Assembly: GCA_001179505.1 (NCBI GenBank)
Contig: CDMY01000319.1
Location: 1 to 64,000, forward strand
Length of the DNA: 64,000 bases
Source: Vitrella brassicaformis
Taxonomy: Eukaryota; Sar; Vitrellaceae
Reading direction: 5' to 3'
The position numbers and the translations under genes were made by a program. The notes beneath the pieces were generated by a model. That model saw only the letters and a program-made list of their open reading frames with translations. It was not told the DNA's origin and did no database searches. Positions 33,254-47,786 of this stretch are shown piece by piece (the first letter of the stretch is position 1; each line of letters begins with the position of its first letter).

Positions 33254-35093
33254 TCACTGGGTTATCCGAACACTCCTGACCGTCTTGGTCCACCTGCTGA
33301 TGGTGGTGTTGGCCGCACCCACATAGGCCGCTGCCGCGCTGCACCGCCGCACCGTCTTTACCATGTTGTACCCCTCAGACACCAACGAGTGGCCGTCGCC
33401 ACGGACGAATGAAGTGCACTCCACTGCGGCGCCATCCTGGGACTGGTCGGCACGAGCATCGTTCTGGCCGGGGGTGATGGCCTGGTCGTCCTCCTTCGGC
33501 GCGCGCGGGGCGGAGATCAGCGAGGGAGCAGCGGCGAACGGCTCTGCAACGGCACCAGAGGCGTCACACAACTCGACGTCGACGGCCTGCAGACAGAGAC
33601 CAGCAAGAGCGACACGGGCAGTGCAGTGCCATCCATCCATCGCTTTGCTGTGTGAGAAGAAGTGTGCAACACACCTTTGCTTGATCGTCCTGAGGCCCGT
33701 TGACACCCGGTAGCACCACAACCCCCACCTCGTCAGATCCCCCATAGCCCACCGAGTAGCCCTCCCCCGACCTCTCGGCCTCGTCGAACACGATGGCCAC
33801 GGAGGACTCCCGTTCGGCAGGCGCGTCCTCTCGGCCGTCTGCGGCGGCATGTTGGATCTGCTTATGCTCAAATGGGGCGGGGAGGGGGGAAGGAGTGGAA
33901 GCAGACACGCCGTCCAGCTCACCACGAACAGCAGCAGCGGCTCTTGAACGGCCCTCGTCAACGACCTGACAGACCAAACAATCAAGGCAACCACATCCAT
34001 CCATCCATCCATCCATCCATCCGAGTGTTGTGTTATCATGTGGGTGAGTCGACCTCACTCGTTCCCTCACCTGTGCAGAGCCGTCGGCAACCTCGTCAAC
34101 AATGCCCTCCACCTCACCCACCATGACCACACCGTCGTCAACGGCATCATTGCCGACGATCGCCATAGGCGTCGACTCGCCGTTGTGTTGGGAGGGGGCG
34201 GGGAGGGGGGAGGAAGCACTAACAGACACGTGGAGCGCCGCAGCGTCCGGCTGGTCAGCATGAGCGGCCACGATGGCACACGAAGGGCCCTCGTCAGCAC
34301 GACGATACAACTGAAGACACACAGACAGACCCAAGGACCAACACAACACACACGTGCACCCACGGGTGTGGGTCGGCCTCACTCGTTGCCTCACCTGTGC
34401 AGAACCGTCGTCAACCTCGTCAACAACACCCACTACGACATCGACATCCCTAATCCCCAACCCATCCCCACCATCCCCACCAAACCCACCCTCGCCAGCA
34501 GCCCTGCTACCCTCCTGCACCACCCCTTGGCGGCTCGTGTCGTACTGTGTCGTCAGGCGGGGGGCGGGGGAGGGGGACACACGCACTGCCGACGACTGAC
34601 GGTGCAAGGCTGACTTGTCCACACCACCCGCTGCACGCCCCTTGTCGCCCACACGTGTGCCCTTCGTTACGTTGGCGCGGGTCGGCGGCTTGGGCGGCGG
34701 GGCCTTGCGGGCAACGGGACACTTCGCGCGACCTCCGGCGAGCTTGGGGTTGTTCTGGAGCATCTCCCGATATGTCCTCAGCTCCTCCTCCTCGGCCCTC
34801 TGATGTGCCCTCGCCTTTGCGGCCGCCCTCTCCCTCTGGCGCACAGCCGCTGCGGCCATATGAGGATTGACGTCAGGTCGACCACTGGGCGGCTTGCTGG
34901 CGATGCATGCACCGCTGCCGAGTCCTGCAGGCCGCTGAGGACGGCACTGGTGGCCACTGCGATGGTGCTGCGCCTTGCTGCTGGTGCCGGGGGGCCCTTT
35001 GGGGGGATATATGCCGCAGCCCATGTAGCTTGCGCGCCCCGACAGTCTGTAGTCCGCCACGAGACCGTTCTTCCTCACCGCCGCCGGCGGCAT
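33254..35093 (-). CDS. Unknown protein with internally duplicated exons
   Basis: The gene runs from [19 protein letters not shown] (35093) to a stop at 33254 ([13 protein letters not shown]). The first exon has [10 protein letters not shown], then a charged helix ([20 protein letters not shown]) and a Pro-rich linker. The middle exons are duplicates: [12 protein letters not shown] and [12 protein letters not shown] end exons at near-identical donors (CACAGGTGAGG-x-AACGAGTGAGG). The following exons both carry DEG...SPLPAP. The final exon begins [20 protein letters not shown] and includes [13 protein letters not shown]. Two of the introns are stop-free and in frame. No family is recognised; much is disordered. 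It is divergent from the proteasome gene with 176 bp between starts. Confidence 0.6.
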
Positions 35094-35269
35094 GGTGGTG
35101 GATATGGCGCGAAACGACGAGAAAACTTATCAAACACTGGCAACTGTTCTGTTGCTGCCTGCTCTTGCCGGCACTCCTCTTCTCGGCTGCTTTTTTCTCT
35201 CCTCCGCGCGAGCTTGAGACGAGCGGTTTCACGCAATGTCCTAAGATTCATCGACGTTCTGCTGAGGCC

Positions 35270-36700
<1,431 letters not shown>

Positions 36701-37982
36701 ACCGACCAAACCAACCAATGCAATGCATTCATCCTGTCCTGTGCATGGCGTGGCATGTGGCCGATGGGGTGGTGTCTCCGTGTCGTCTCAGGCACATGAC
36801 GACTGACTGACTTATCGATTGTATGACTGAGTTCGTTGCAAACAGCTGGTCTGGTGAATGTGTGTACCTCTGGGCATTGATTGCATGTGTGCGGCGGAAA
36901 TGTGATTTTGACGACGGTGAGATCGGCCTGCTGCCCCCTGGCCTCAGTGGGCAGAGCACACCTATCTCGTCGTGGGCAGAATCACCTCCGTGGCGCGTGT
37001 GCTACGTGCGTATCCAGAGGGGCGAGAAGAGAACCAACAAGGAAGGAAACCTCAGCTCGGTCAGACTTGTTTGAGGTGAAGAGAAGGCGACCAACTGCGT
37101 GGATGCATGGATGGACGCGAGGTGCATGCTATGCTCATCTGTATCTTTATCGCATCTTCCGTTGCACGTGTTCAATTATTTAAAGTCGACCCCCCGCCCC
37201 CACCCCCTTTGGGCACTCCACTCCAACCAAGCACGTATGCAGGCATGGCATGTACCCCCACGCCACACACGCACGTGCACACGCGTTGTCCGTAAGACCC
37301 GGGATGGATGTTGGAAAAAGAGAAGAGCCCTCAGTCAGCCATTCGGTCGGTCCGGTCCGGTCCGTGCAGTCAGTCTGTCTGCCTGTCTGTCATTCTGTCA
37401 CACACATCGTGTGGGTCGAGAAAGCTGCTTGTACGTCTGTCTGACTGCCTGCCAGCCTGCGTCACCCATGCGCCTACCGACTTCTGTGACCACTCCTGTC
37501 CGTCTGTCTGTCTGTCTGCCTGTCTTGTGTATCTATCATACCAGCCACATCAGTCCAACCCCTCTCTGCCTCCCTGTCTGCCTCTCATGCATGGAGCTAG
37601 ATGGCATGGAGCGTATCGTATCGAATCAGCAACACACAGCACGACAGCACGACAGCACGGCACAGCGTCTCCGGCTGTCTGTATGTCTGTCTGTCTGGCT
37701 GCCATGGGGCCGGCCACACACACGAGTACCATGGCAGCCACACACACGAGTACACGTGAGCTCCCGAGTGAGTGAAGACACACATGCCTCCCTCTCTGGA
37801 TGCAGTAGGTAGATGTGAGCCGATCACATGACGCCGTCTGCCCGCCCGCCGCCTGCCTGATGGATGTATGTGCGGTGCGTGCGCCTCCAGCCAGCTGGGC
37901 TGGTGGCGGCTGGCCGGGCCTCGGTTGTTACAGGGAAGGAAGGAAGGAAAGACACCTGCCTGCTTGCCTCCTCTCCGCCCAC
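36701..37982. other. Intergenic region with TCTG/CTGC tetranucleotide repeats
   Basis: The stretch separates two convergent genes. It holds many TCTGTCTG runs (37370-37390, 37495-37520, 37675-37695) and a CACACACGAGTAC repeat (37715-37755). A possible extra coding-like stretch around 36890-37010 has no supported splice links. No gene is called. Confidence 0.5.
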
Positions 37983-40900
37983 TCACTTAATCTCGCCCCC
38001 TGCACCACATCAAGCGAATAAGACGGCAGACAAGACGAGCGGCGTGGCCTGGCCTGTCGTGTCATGGAGCCCTTGCACCTACCTGTCCAGGGTGGCGGCC
38101 ACTGGAAATCCGGGTTGGGCACAAACTCATCTACACGTCAGTCAGTCAACACACAGACAGACGGACAGCCGCAAACGATGTCGATCAGTCTCGCTATCTA
38201 TGGGGTTGGTTGCTGGATGCATGGATGGATGGATGGGTGGCGTACCTTGGACCCATGTGTACGAGATGAGGTGTGTTTTGGTCCACTGTTTGGCCTTGAG
38301 GCGGTTGTCGGGCGACACCTTCTCCACCCAGTCGCGATACATGTCGTTGGTCACAATGCAGCCGTCGTGACGCTGCGCATACTGAACACAAACACAGACA
38401 CACAGACATACAAGACAGACATTCAGTGGAGTGGATGGAGAATCAGTGGCAGCAGAGGGTTGCGTACGCCGATGCAGTACGAGTCGTCGTAGTCTTGCGG
38501 AGGAGTCACCACCACAGAACCTGCAGAATCACAATACATGACGTCTCGTCTCGTCTTGCCCTCCCACAGATCGGATGCACCGACACACCAGCCCCCCCAC
38601 CTACGCCCTGTCTGTCACATACCTTTCTCGATAAGTTGCTGCAGCAGTTTGACGTCATCGGGCACCTTTGAGGCGCTGCCCATGCCCATGGCCACCAGCC
38701 GCTTGGCCTCCCCCACCTCCTTGAACTTGGAGAGGTACTCGGGCAGGAAGGCCACCACACGGTGGCCCTGACCCTGGAAATGCTCTATCACTATCTGCAG
38801 ACCCCGCACCGAAAACTTCTTCTGCGTCACACCGCCGTGACGCATCGCTATGTTGGACGCTGTACACACACACACACACACAGATGAGTGCACGGTTTCC
38901 CTGTCTGTCTGTCTGTCTGCATGGCCCACTCACCGTCGAGAACGATCAGAGGTGCCACTTCCCTGCTGCTGGTGGATGGGGGCGGGGGAGGTGGCTGGGG
39001 CGCGCGCATGACAGACACGACAGGTGAGCCAGGGGCATGCACCAGCACCACATCATTGACGCCCTGCGCAAATGGGTTGCGCGAGAAGGGCTGAGGGGAC
39101 GGCACCGCTGGCTGCGGGGCAGGGGGCACCGGCTGCTGCTGATGCTGCTGCTGGAGTTGCAATGGGGGAAAGTGGGGCAGCATAGGGCCGCCGGGATGGC
39201 CTCCCCTCGCTGCAGCCATCTGGTGGTGCGGTGAGAAATAGGTGAAGCTAGACCCCCGGCCTCCTCCCCCTCCCCTGCCGGCCCCCTTCCCTCTGGCCTG
39301 CTGTTTGTGTGGTGCCCGCTTCTGCTTGGGCCGGCCCCCTCTTGGCTGGTGGCCCAGGCCTCGCCCCCGCGGCCGCATTGGGTACATGGGCGAGTGCGGC
39401 TGGGGGTAGTAGGACCTCTTGCCTTGCCGCAGCTGCGGCATGTCCACTTCAGGGAGGTCGGCGGCCAGGGCGTAGAGGCGCATGATGCGGACGTCCTGCG
39501 CCTGGTCTTTCTCGACCATCTCGTTGAGGCCAGGGTGGATCGGGTGGGAGGGCACCACCTTGTGCCAGTACTTGCGGCCGAAGAAGAAGCGGCCCATCTT
39601 GCTGCTGCTGCTGCCGGTGGTGGTGGTGGGTGTGTCCTCGTCTGACGCCTCGCCCCCCGCATCGACATCGTCCGTTTCCTCCTCTTCTCCCTCCTCGTCG
39701 TGTGCATCACCACTCTCCTCCTCGTCAATGTCGTCATGCCCATTGTCGTCAGGAGGGGTCTCAGAGTCGAAGACAGACGACACCACGGCGTTGGCCATTG
39801 CACGGCCGGCCAAGTCCTCGGGGCTGCCGAACCCCTCTTCATCTTCCTCCTCATGGCCGTGCCCGCCGGCCCCGCCGCCAGCCTGCGCCGCTTCGTTGAC
39901 GAACAGCAGGGGGTTCATGGCGGTCGGCATCGATGTCGGCGACGCATCACCCTCACCCTCACCGGCAGCCGTCGACGGGTGCTCGCCGCCGCCGTTAGCT
40001 GCCGGAAGCTCCTCCTGCGGCAGCGTTTCTGGGGCTGGGAGTGGTGGTGGTGGCGCGGCCTGCTGTTGTGGTTTCTTCCAAATCATGATCTCCCCGCCAT
40101 CGCTGTCGTCATCCAACTCATCCTCATAGTCGCACCAGCGCCGAGATGACGATGCCGGGCTGGGACCAGAGCTGGCCGCCTCGCCACCACCGCCATCAGT
40201 CGCCCCAATGGCGGCATCGAAACCCGGCGGCAGCGTGGGGACGGGCTGCTCATCGCTTGCACCAGCGGCAGCAGCAGCGGGTGTGACAGGCTTCAACGGC
40301 GGCGAGAGATCGGCGTCACTCGGGATGGCTTGTTGATCGTCTTGCGGGGGCGGGGGAGGTGGTGCTGGTGGTGCTGGTGGTGGCGAAGTGTCGAATGCGT
40401 CGTCCCAGTCCCAGGCGCCTGGGGGCATGTAGGGCGGGAAGGGCACCAGGCCAATCAACAGACGGTCCTCCGGGAGCCAACCGGTGGTCAACAGAGACTC
40501 TAATGGACACACACAGACACACACAGACAGACAGACAGACACAAATAACAATGCTATGGAGAGGCCTTGGCTCCCTCCATATGTTAGGCGTGTCTACCAG
40601 GCTGTTGGTGTGTTTGCCGCAGTGTCTTGGAGACGGCCATCGCCCGCTGTGCGACGATCTCACGCAGACGCACCACATCCCGACGCACTGACGTAAACAG
40701 CTCTGAACGCATTTACACACAGCCACAGCCACACAGCCACACACACACACACACACAAACAAAAGAAAGAGGGAGATTCGCATTAGTTGTGCTGTGCTGT
40801 GTGTGGGTCATCTCGTCCTACCCGGGTTGCATCTGAGCCAGTAGAGTCCGAGGACGCATGGCTGCACAGCGGGCGAAGAGGGCGACGTCAGCGACTCAAA

Positions 40901-43400
40901 TATCACACCCAAAGACCGCACCAGCAGCTGCGTCCACACCATGACAGACACTGGTGCCATGCCAACCCCCGTCGCGTGTCTGTCGCGTTGCTCCATACCG
41001 TTAGGGCGTGAGACGCACAGTCATTCCGCTCCAAGTGCTGCTCGGTGATCGGCAGAGCTGCACAAGGGCATTGATTACAACATCTGTGCAGCTAGCTCCA
41101 TCTCCCTCACTGTGTGTGGGGCTTCGTTCGCTTCGCTTACAGGTGCACAGTTCAAGAGGCAGCTCGCTGTAGATGTCCCTGACAGTCTTGGCGGGTGCCT
41201 CTGCGCCACCGGTCACCTCAGGGGCGCCCTCACCGTGGCCATTCTCCAGCTGCTGCTGCGATTGGGTGGCCTTGGCCTTATCCCCGCGGAGCTGCTCCTT
41301 CTCAACCACCTCAACTGAAGACGGATACACACAGAAAGGCAGAGGACTTGGTTCGTTGGTTGATCTCGTTCTCCCCCTCTGACTGAAACCCACCTTGTCT
41401 GGCCTTTTCGTGCAGGCCTTTGGCCACGCCACTCGCGTGCACAAGGGCAGAGATGTTCATGCCAACCACTGCACACACACAAAGGGGATAAGGCGACGTG
41501 CACCGCTGTAGCTGTTGTGTGTAGCTGTTGTGTGTGGGTGTATGTCTGACCGTGAAGGAGCATCAGGGCGTTGAGAGGAGCCTCCTGCTTGCCGATGAGG
41601 GCCCGCCGGAGGCTCTCGATGCACGGCTCCAGGTGCTCGGCGAACCGCTCCAAAGACATCTTCTCATACAACATCATGTGCAGACGGAAAAACCTGAACT
41701 CCACAACACCATGCCAGCCACATGCACACACACGGCCTTATGGCGAGCACTTGCGTCTGTGCCTGACTGACTGACCTTTGCATAAAAATGTCGATGGGTC
41801 TGACAAGCTTGCCCTTAGCGGCCAGGGTCTGCTCGTCGCCCATTTTCTGCATCGTCCCGATGAGGAACTCGTGATTCAGAAACGGAAACGTGCTGAGCAC
41901 CGCAACAAACACACACCACAAGAGAGACCGCAAATTTCGCATTAGTCGGTCGCAGGTAGGTTGTGTCACGTGTGTGAGCCACGTCGCATCGCAGGTCACC
42001 ATGCGATGCTGCGGTATCGGTAGTAGACCACACCGGGTATGTCCACTTGCAGAAGACCATGCACCACTGCACACACGCACGCAGGCACGCACTCACGCCG
42101 TCATCCCAGCCCCCTCCCTCCCCCACTGACCGCCGAGTTGGTTCCATATTTTGCCCTCCTGTGGGTACTGTCGCAGCGCCTCGGCGTAGAACACCCACGC
42201 CTCCCCCAGCGCCGTCAGCGGCCGCGCGTCGTCCTCAATGTCGAGCGGCAATATCTCATCCACTGAGGGCTTCTGACCTGCACCCCCTGTGGCATGCAGG
42301 CACACAACGGAGGCAATGGTTGATTGTGGTGATGGGATGGGGTGTGTGTGTAGAGAGGGATGGGTGTGTTGCTGTCACTAGGAGGGTGGCTGGATATCTG
42401 ACTGACCTGCCTCTGCTGTTTGTTGGTATAGTGATGAGCAGTTGTCGATGTGGACGGCCTGGTAGCGCTTGATGTCGCCGTACTGGCTGTAGAGGTGACA
42501 CAAACTGTGGCGGCTGCAACTCGACGAGGCGTCATTGTCCTGTTCGTTCAGCCAGCCACACACAATGGACGAATGTGGAGCGCCCCAATCCCTTCCTCCC
42601 TCGTTGCTCGCTCGCTCGCTCCCCCACTCACTCACCCGACCCACCTGCAGGCCTCCCATGTCGGTGAGGTCATTGGCCACATTCTCCACCAGCTGCCTGT
42701 AGAAGTCATTCGCCGTCTCCAGGAACTCACGCAGACGCTGCTTCGCCTTGCTGTAGCTCTGCTGGTACTGCACCAGCTTGCCGTCATCCGCCTCCTCCTG
42801 CTGCTGCTGCTGCTGTTGGTGTTTGGCGATAGCCTCCTTCCTCTGCTGAATGTCGTCGAGCATCTTCTTGATGAACTTGTAGTGCTCGAGCCACAGCAGC
42901 AGCACCAGCTGCTTGGGCAGCACACGGCTCTCAGCCAAAGTGGCACGGACACGCCCTGCCAGCTTGTCACGGACAGCCCTCCCCCAGTTCTTGAGCCAGT
43001 CGCCACCACCACCTGCAGCAGCTGCTGCTGCTGCCGACGGTGCCGCCCCTGTTGCTGCCAGTTGCGCAGAGAAGGGAATGGGGGCCGCGCCTATGACGGC
43101 AGGAGGCTGTTGCTTTTGCTGCTGTGGCGGGTCGGTAGGGGCGCCATCGTCCTGACCGCCTGTAGTGTGGTGTTGGAAAAGGCTGAATAGCGTCTGGGAT
43201 TGGTCCTGCCGCTCGCGGCCGAAGATGCCGTGGGAGGCGGAAGCACGACGGGTGTCATGGTCTGCACGGGATGAGGATACATCGACGTTGGGGTGGCCGT
43301 TGATGGGCGAGGCGGACGTGTCGTGGCGCTGCCTGTCCGATGAGTGGTGCGGAGGGACGTAGAGCTCTCGCTCTCCACGCCGGTTGGTGCGGTCCGTCAT
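37983..43400 (-). CDS. EST1/SMG7-like protein fused to a Regnase-type NYN ribonuclease domain
   Basis: Seventeen exons can be phased as one frame. The N-terminal part is SMG5/6/7-like: LLLWLEHYKFIKKMLDDIQQ, REFLETANDFYRQLV, HLYSQYGDIKRYQ, AWVFYAEALRQYPQEGKIWN-QLG, GVVYYRYRSIACTFPFLN and RFFRLHMMLYEKMSLERFAE. These match the 14-3-3-like/TPR region and its helical continuation. A long acidic, Pro-, Gly- and Gln-rich linker (one exon, about 39-40.5 kb) includes an RG-rich patch (RPRGRGLGHQPRGGRPKQKR). The C-terminus is a Zc3h12a-type NYN domain: LIVLDASNIAMRHGG, FSVRGLQIVIEHFQGQGH, PPQDYDDSYCIGYAQ, GCIVTNDMYRDWVEKV and HLISYTWVQDEFVPNPDF. The four acidic catalytic positions of Regnase-1 all appear kept (D in LDASN, YDD, ND, YRD). 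Predicted to cleave RNA, perhaps in mRNA surveillance. The last exon may end GGEIK-stop at 37983. Confidence 0.85.
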
Positions 43401-44202
43401 GGTCTTGTTCAGCTCAGCTGGTTATCTTGGTGGCCTTCCTTGTGGCTGTTGGCGGGATCAAGGCAGGCTACCTGATCACTGCCTGCTGTCTGCGGCGGCT
43501 GTGCTGCCGCCGGTGCGTCAAGGGACGAAGGGAGCGATGTGACCAAGTGCACGATGCCGTCATTCTCCCTGCATACAGACAGAGACCACCACACACGAGA
43601 AGAGGAGACCTCTGGCAGCGTTTGTGCATCGTCGTGCTGATGCCATTTCTAGTTCTGACCTGTCGCTTCACGAGAGGGAGCATCGTGCTAGGTCACAGAA
43701 ACATCAGAAAGCGCTAGCCCCTCATCAGGCCGTCATGAGCAGCAAAGGAACGCCATCGCCGCGTGTAGGCGACCGACGAGGCCTGGCGAGCGCTGGTGCA
43801 TCGCTGGGAGGACGGGCACCATTTGATACAGCCTCCGGAAGTACTCACGCCCTTGGAGAAAGGCCAAACCCTGGCAGTGCAGGTTTCACCGAAACCCTGC
43901 ATGTGCAACCCCTCTGATTTCATTCATTCCCTCGCGCTACGGACATCGATCAGTATCAGAGCAGTGTACCCCTTCCCTGTGTCCTGTGTCTGTGTCAGCA
44001 ACACACGCCCCTGCATGCAGCTTGGAAGACACAGCCCCTCGGAGTCCCGACTTTCCTCCCACTGGTGCCGCCTGATTGAGGCTGGTGTTTCCCTCCCTGG
44101 CTGTCCGTGAAGGCATGCACCAACCTCGCTCTCAAGTCTTCCTCCCTCCCTAACCTTCACGACCCTCTCCTCCGGGCATACACGCAGCCGCTCCATTGCA
44201 TT
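43401..44202. other. Intergenic region
   Basis: The right-hand part is the 3' flank of the long gene below and the left-hand part is the promoter side of the SMG7-NYN gene. On the + strand 43411-43717 is open and hydrophobic in places (VILVAFLVAVGGIKAGYLI, IVVLMPFLVLTC), but no start, splice partner or homology supports it. No tandem repeats stand out. Confidence 0.4.
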
Positions 44203-47200
44203 TCATGTGTCGTCTTCATATTCGTCTTCGGAGGGCATCTCGCTGGCGTCCTCAATCAATATGTCTGGCTTCAACTCGTGGGCCTGCTTGTGGGTGTCGA
44301 AGACCTGCTTGAAGCCACGAAGCACCTCTGATAGACGCATACATAATGCACGTGACACCGTGCGGGAGGAAGGTCGGTTAAATGTGCTACGTCCGTGTCT
44401 CCCTTTCCCTCGTACCTAGTGTCTCCTCCTCAGCGAGCAGGTCTGCCGTCTCGTACTGAGTCCCGGAGTCCTTACGCTGCGGTGCCTGCACATACATGAG
44501 CAGCCGTACATTCGTGCAGACAAGGGAGATGCAAAACGATTAATCCCGAAGTCCGACCTTCTTGGTGGGCTTTGATTTCGACCCACGAGCCTTCTCTCCT
44601 GTGGCCGATAGTGGGCTGTCCTGGCTCCCATGTTTGCGCAGCGGTTTGGGGCTGTGCTTAGGGCTGCCATACACAGCTGCGATGGTCTTTCTCGCCTCCT
44701 TGGCTTTGTCCGGCCGTACGGCCTCCGTCTGCCGCCTGGCAGCCGATATCTGGGGGGCCGACTGCTTCTTGGGCAGGGGCATCTGCAGCTGTCTGGTGCC
44801 CTTCTTGTCCAGCTTGCGCGCCTGGCTGGGTGTGGAATAGGACAACTGGCTCATCTTCAGTGGGGAGGGCGCATGGGAAGGTTGCTGGGAGACGTCTCTG
44901 CTGCTGCTGGCGTCTGCTGTCTTGGGCGAGCCGGTGCTGTGTCGCTTCGACGTTCGGCTGGCAGCGGCCTCGTCTGTGGCCACTGACGAGTGGCGGATGC
45001 TGGACACCGAGCTGTGGTGGTCGGAGGCGGTTGAAGGGGGATAGGCGGGGCGTTCGGGGGGTGGAGCGGGTGGCTGCTCCTCCTGTTGTCTCGCTCCTGC
45101 CTCCTCTTCCTGCTGCCGATGGCTCGGCGACTCCTCGGGCGTTTCCTCGTGGCCTTCACCTAGCCATGCGCTTGGTGCTTTGGTCTGGGCGCTGCGCAGA
45201 CAGGGGGCACATTCATGCACACATGCGATTTTGTTGTTACCTTTTGAAGAGGCCGAGGATGCCCTGCAGCGGCTCTGCAGAAAGGGGTGTTGACGTCAGC
45301 CAAAGATGGATGGATCACATTGGGGTGGGGTGTGCATTAATAACGGAGGGTACCTTCCTTGGCGTCCTCTTCATCTTCGTCCTGAAGGAAGGACAAACAA
45401 ACACCAATAGCTATCACCTAACACCTCTGCACGAGGAACCGGTCGGCCGCTCACCTCGCCCACCAGGTGCCGAAGTGTTTCATTCATCGCCTGAATGCAG
45501 GCTCACAAATGCACCCCCGTATCAAAGCGTCCAAGTATATCGCTCCTTTCCACTCACCTGCACCACTTTAGTGGTCTTTTTGTAAATGGTATACTGGTCG
45601 GCTGCCTTGCGCGAGCCGAATATGTCCTCCAGTGCCGGCATGCTGCGCCCAAACATCTGCCAGTCGGGCACCAGGAGATTACTCTCGAACACCGATATGG
45701 CGGGCAGGCCGATGACGGGGCCCTTGGTGGCTAGGTCGACCTTGGTGGACAGCCGCCTATAGAAACTCGGTCGCCGACCGCCGAGGGCTGCATTGGACTC
45801 ACGGCGCTTGAGCAGGGTCGCCACTGTCTGTAGGCGTGTGGGGGGCACACCCAACTGCAGCCAGCAGATGGAGACACGGGTACGTAAATGAGGAAAGAAC
45901 ACGGGTCAACTTGACCCTAGGGGAATGGTTTGTGCGCTCACCTGCCGCTCTATCTTCCGCCGGCTTCGTGGAACAAACAGGACAAGAAAGAGAGCAAGCA
46001 GAGGTGAGAGGCTCTTCCGGTTAGGAAGGACTCACATTTTGATGCGGCTTGCGAGGAGGATTCGTCGACCAGATGTGGTGTAGAAGAGTCTGTTCTGAAA
46101 AGCTTCTTCCTGCACACAAAGGACGAAGACAGAACCCTCATCAACATTCGCTCACACCCTGTCCGTCTCCTCCCAGCGTGCTTGTCGGTTATGCAGGTGA
46201 GAACGTACTGGTGATCTGTGTCTCTCCGACAGCTTCACGCTGAGGGCCTCTCGATGGAACTTGGGCTTGAAGAAATGCTGCACGAACCAATCTGAAACAC
46301 ATGCACATGACTCATTCGACTTTCTTTTGAGTCTTGTTGCCCTTGGCTGACCATCGAGCAGCTCCCCGTGTGATTCGGAGTTCTCCGTCTCCTTCTCGGC
46401 AGCCTGTCAATAATCAAGCAACCAACCGCCTTCTGTCGGTGTGCCTCCTGTCTTCGTGCCACCAGTGGTGTCCTACCAGTGCGGCAGCTGCCTGCATGCG
46501 CCACCTCATCTCCGACTTGCCCTTTTCCGTGTGACTGAACACAACCTACATGCACGACCACACACACACGCACAAACAAGGAAATTTCACAGACCGACCG
46601 TCGGCCTTCGTTCCACCGGTTGCCCCCACTTACCGATTTCGCTCTTTGCATCCTCTTGCGCTTGTCAAACCTGACCGTCTGCCCTTGTTCTGGAGCCCCC
46701 GAGGCTTCCCCAGAGGATGACATACTCGCACTCCGGCTCTTGTCCTCAGCCCGCCCAAGATTCCTGCCCTTGTCCTCCACCACATCAGGGGCCTCCAGCG
46801 CCTCTGCTCCCCTTTCATCGGCCACTTGCTCCGATGAGCTCTCCCTATCAATTGGCGGCAATGACCTCGGCTGATCAGCCGCCTCCTGTACAGGCTCTTC
46901 GTGCCCAGCGGCCGCTGCAGCGGCAATTGGGGGAAGTAGAGATTCATCGGGGCCCTCACCAAGGGAAGGCTCTGTTGCCCTGACCGACACAGCAAGGGAA
47001 ACCACCGGTCTCGTATCATGGCAAGGTGAGACGTTTCTGCTTTGTGGCCATATCATGCACTTACCGTCTCTTTGCCCCCCCACCGCCTCTCTTCTTGGTA
47101 GGGCTCAGCGAGCCAGAACGCGCCATGCTCTTTCGCGTCCTCTTGGACCCTGCCGCCTTCTGTGGCCTGGGTGGGATCCACGGCCGATGCTCGTCGTCCA

Positions 47201-47786
47201 GGGGAAGCAAATATCTACACAGACAGACAGACAGACCGACACTAGTGGGGTGGGGCAGGCAGCCATGCAGGCAGGGAGTCCTTCGCTACAGGAACGGAGG
47301 GACGTTGCTCGGATACGCCGCCCCATGGACAGCCTCCTCCTGGATTTTGCGGCTGACGGCTGCATTCGACTGGCAGATGTTGGCTCTCGAAGGCCGGTAG
47401 TATCTGAAAACATACCCCCTCATCCAGAAGTGCGTCATGCAGCGTCCCCTTTGTCAGGCAGTGTGTCGGTTCGCCACGTACGGGCCGTGAAGGTAGGGCT
47501 GGCCATCGTCAGGGTCAACGGTGTAGTAGAACTCTAGCCCCGGCCTCAGAAATCGTGCCACAGTGCCTGACTGGTAGATGTTGTTCATCCTTCGCGGGGA
47601 GAGAGGGGGAAACTTGACGTCGAGAACTGGCCCGGCCCCAATGCTCGCGAGCCGTTTCAGCGTCACGTGTGCATCCGACACAAACGAAGTACCTACCTCT
47701 GCCAAGCACGTACAGGCAACTATCCTGTCCGTCTGCTGACTGTCTGGCTGCACCGCACCATCTATGACTCTTCCGCGATTCATCAC
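44203..47786 (-). CDS. Long multi-exon protein of unknown function
   Basis: About fifteen exons join in phase, ending SEDEYEDDT and TGA (44203-44205). The N-terminal block reads GTVARFLRPGLEFYYTVDPD, DGQPYLHGPYYRPSRANI and NAAVSRKIQEEAVHGAAYLL. A basic segment follows (GSKRTRKSMARSGSLSPTKK). The middle is disordered and acidic (EQVADERGAEALEAPDVVED). Ordered-looking exons then follow: MRWRMQAAAAL, DWFVQHFFKPKFHREALSVK, EEAFQNRLFYTTSGRRILLA, LGVPPTRLQTVATLLKRRES, RRLSTKVDLATKGPVIGLPA and DWQMFGRSMPALEDIFGSRK. The C-terminal third is a Ser/Gln/Glu-rich tail. Neither catalytic motifs nor a known family are recognised; a scaffold or cytoskeletal role is a guess. The start is uncertain: Met at 47786 or 47588. 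Confidence 0.65.

Noticed and set aside
33564-35093. One uninterrupted 509-codon exon
   Set aside because: Clear GTGAGG donors and CAG acceptors and a repeat-translation stretch (Gly-Trp-Met-Asp) show it spans two in-frame introns.
43411-43717. Plus-strand hydrophobic open frame as a gene
   Set aside because: No start context, splice partner or homology; it lies in the promoter side of the SMG7-NYN gene.
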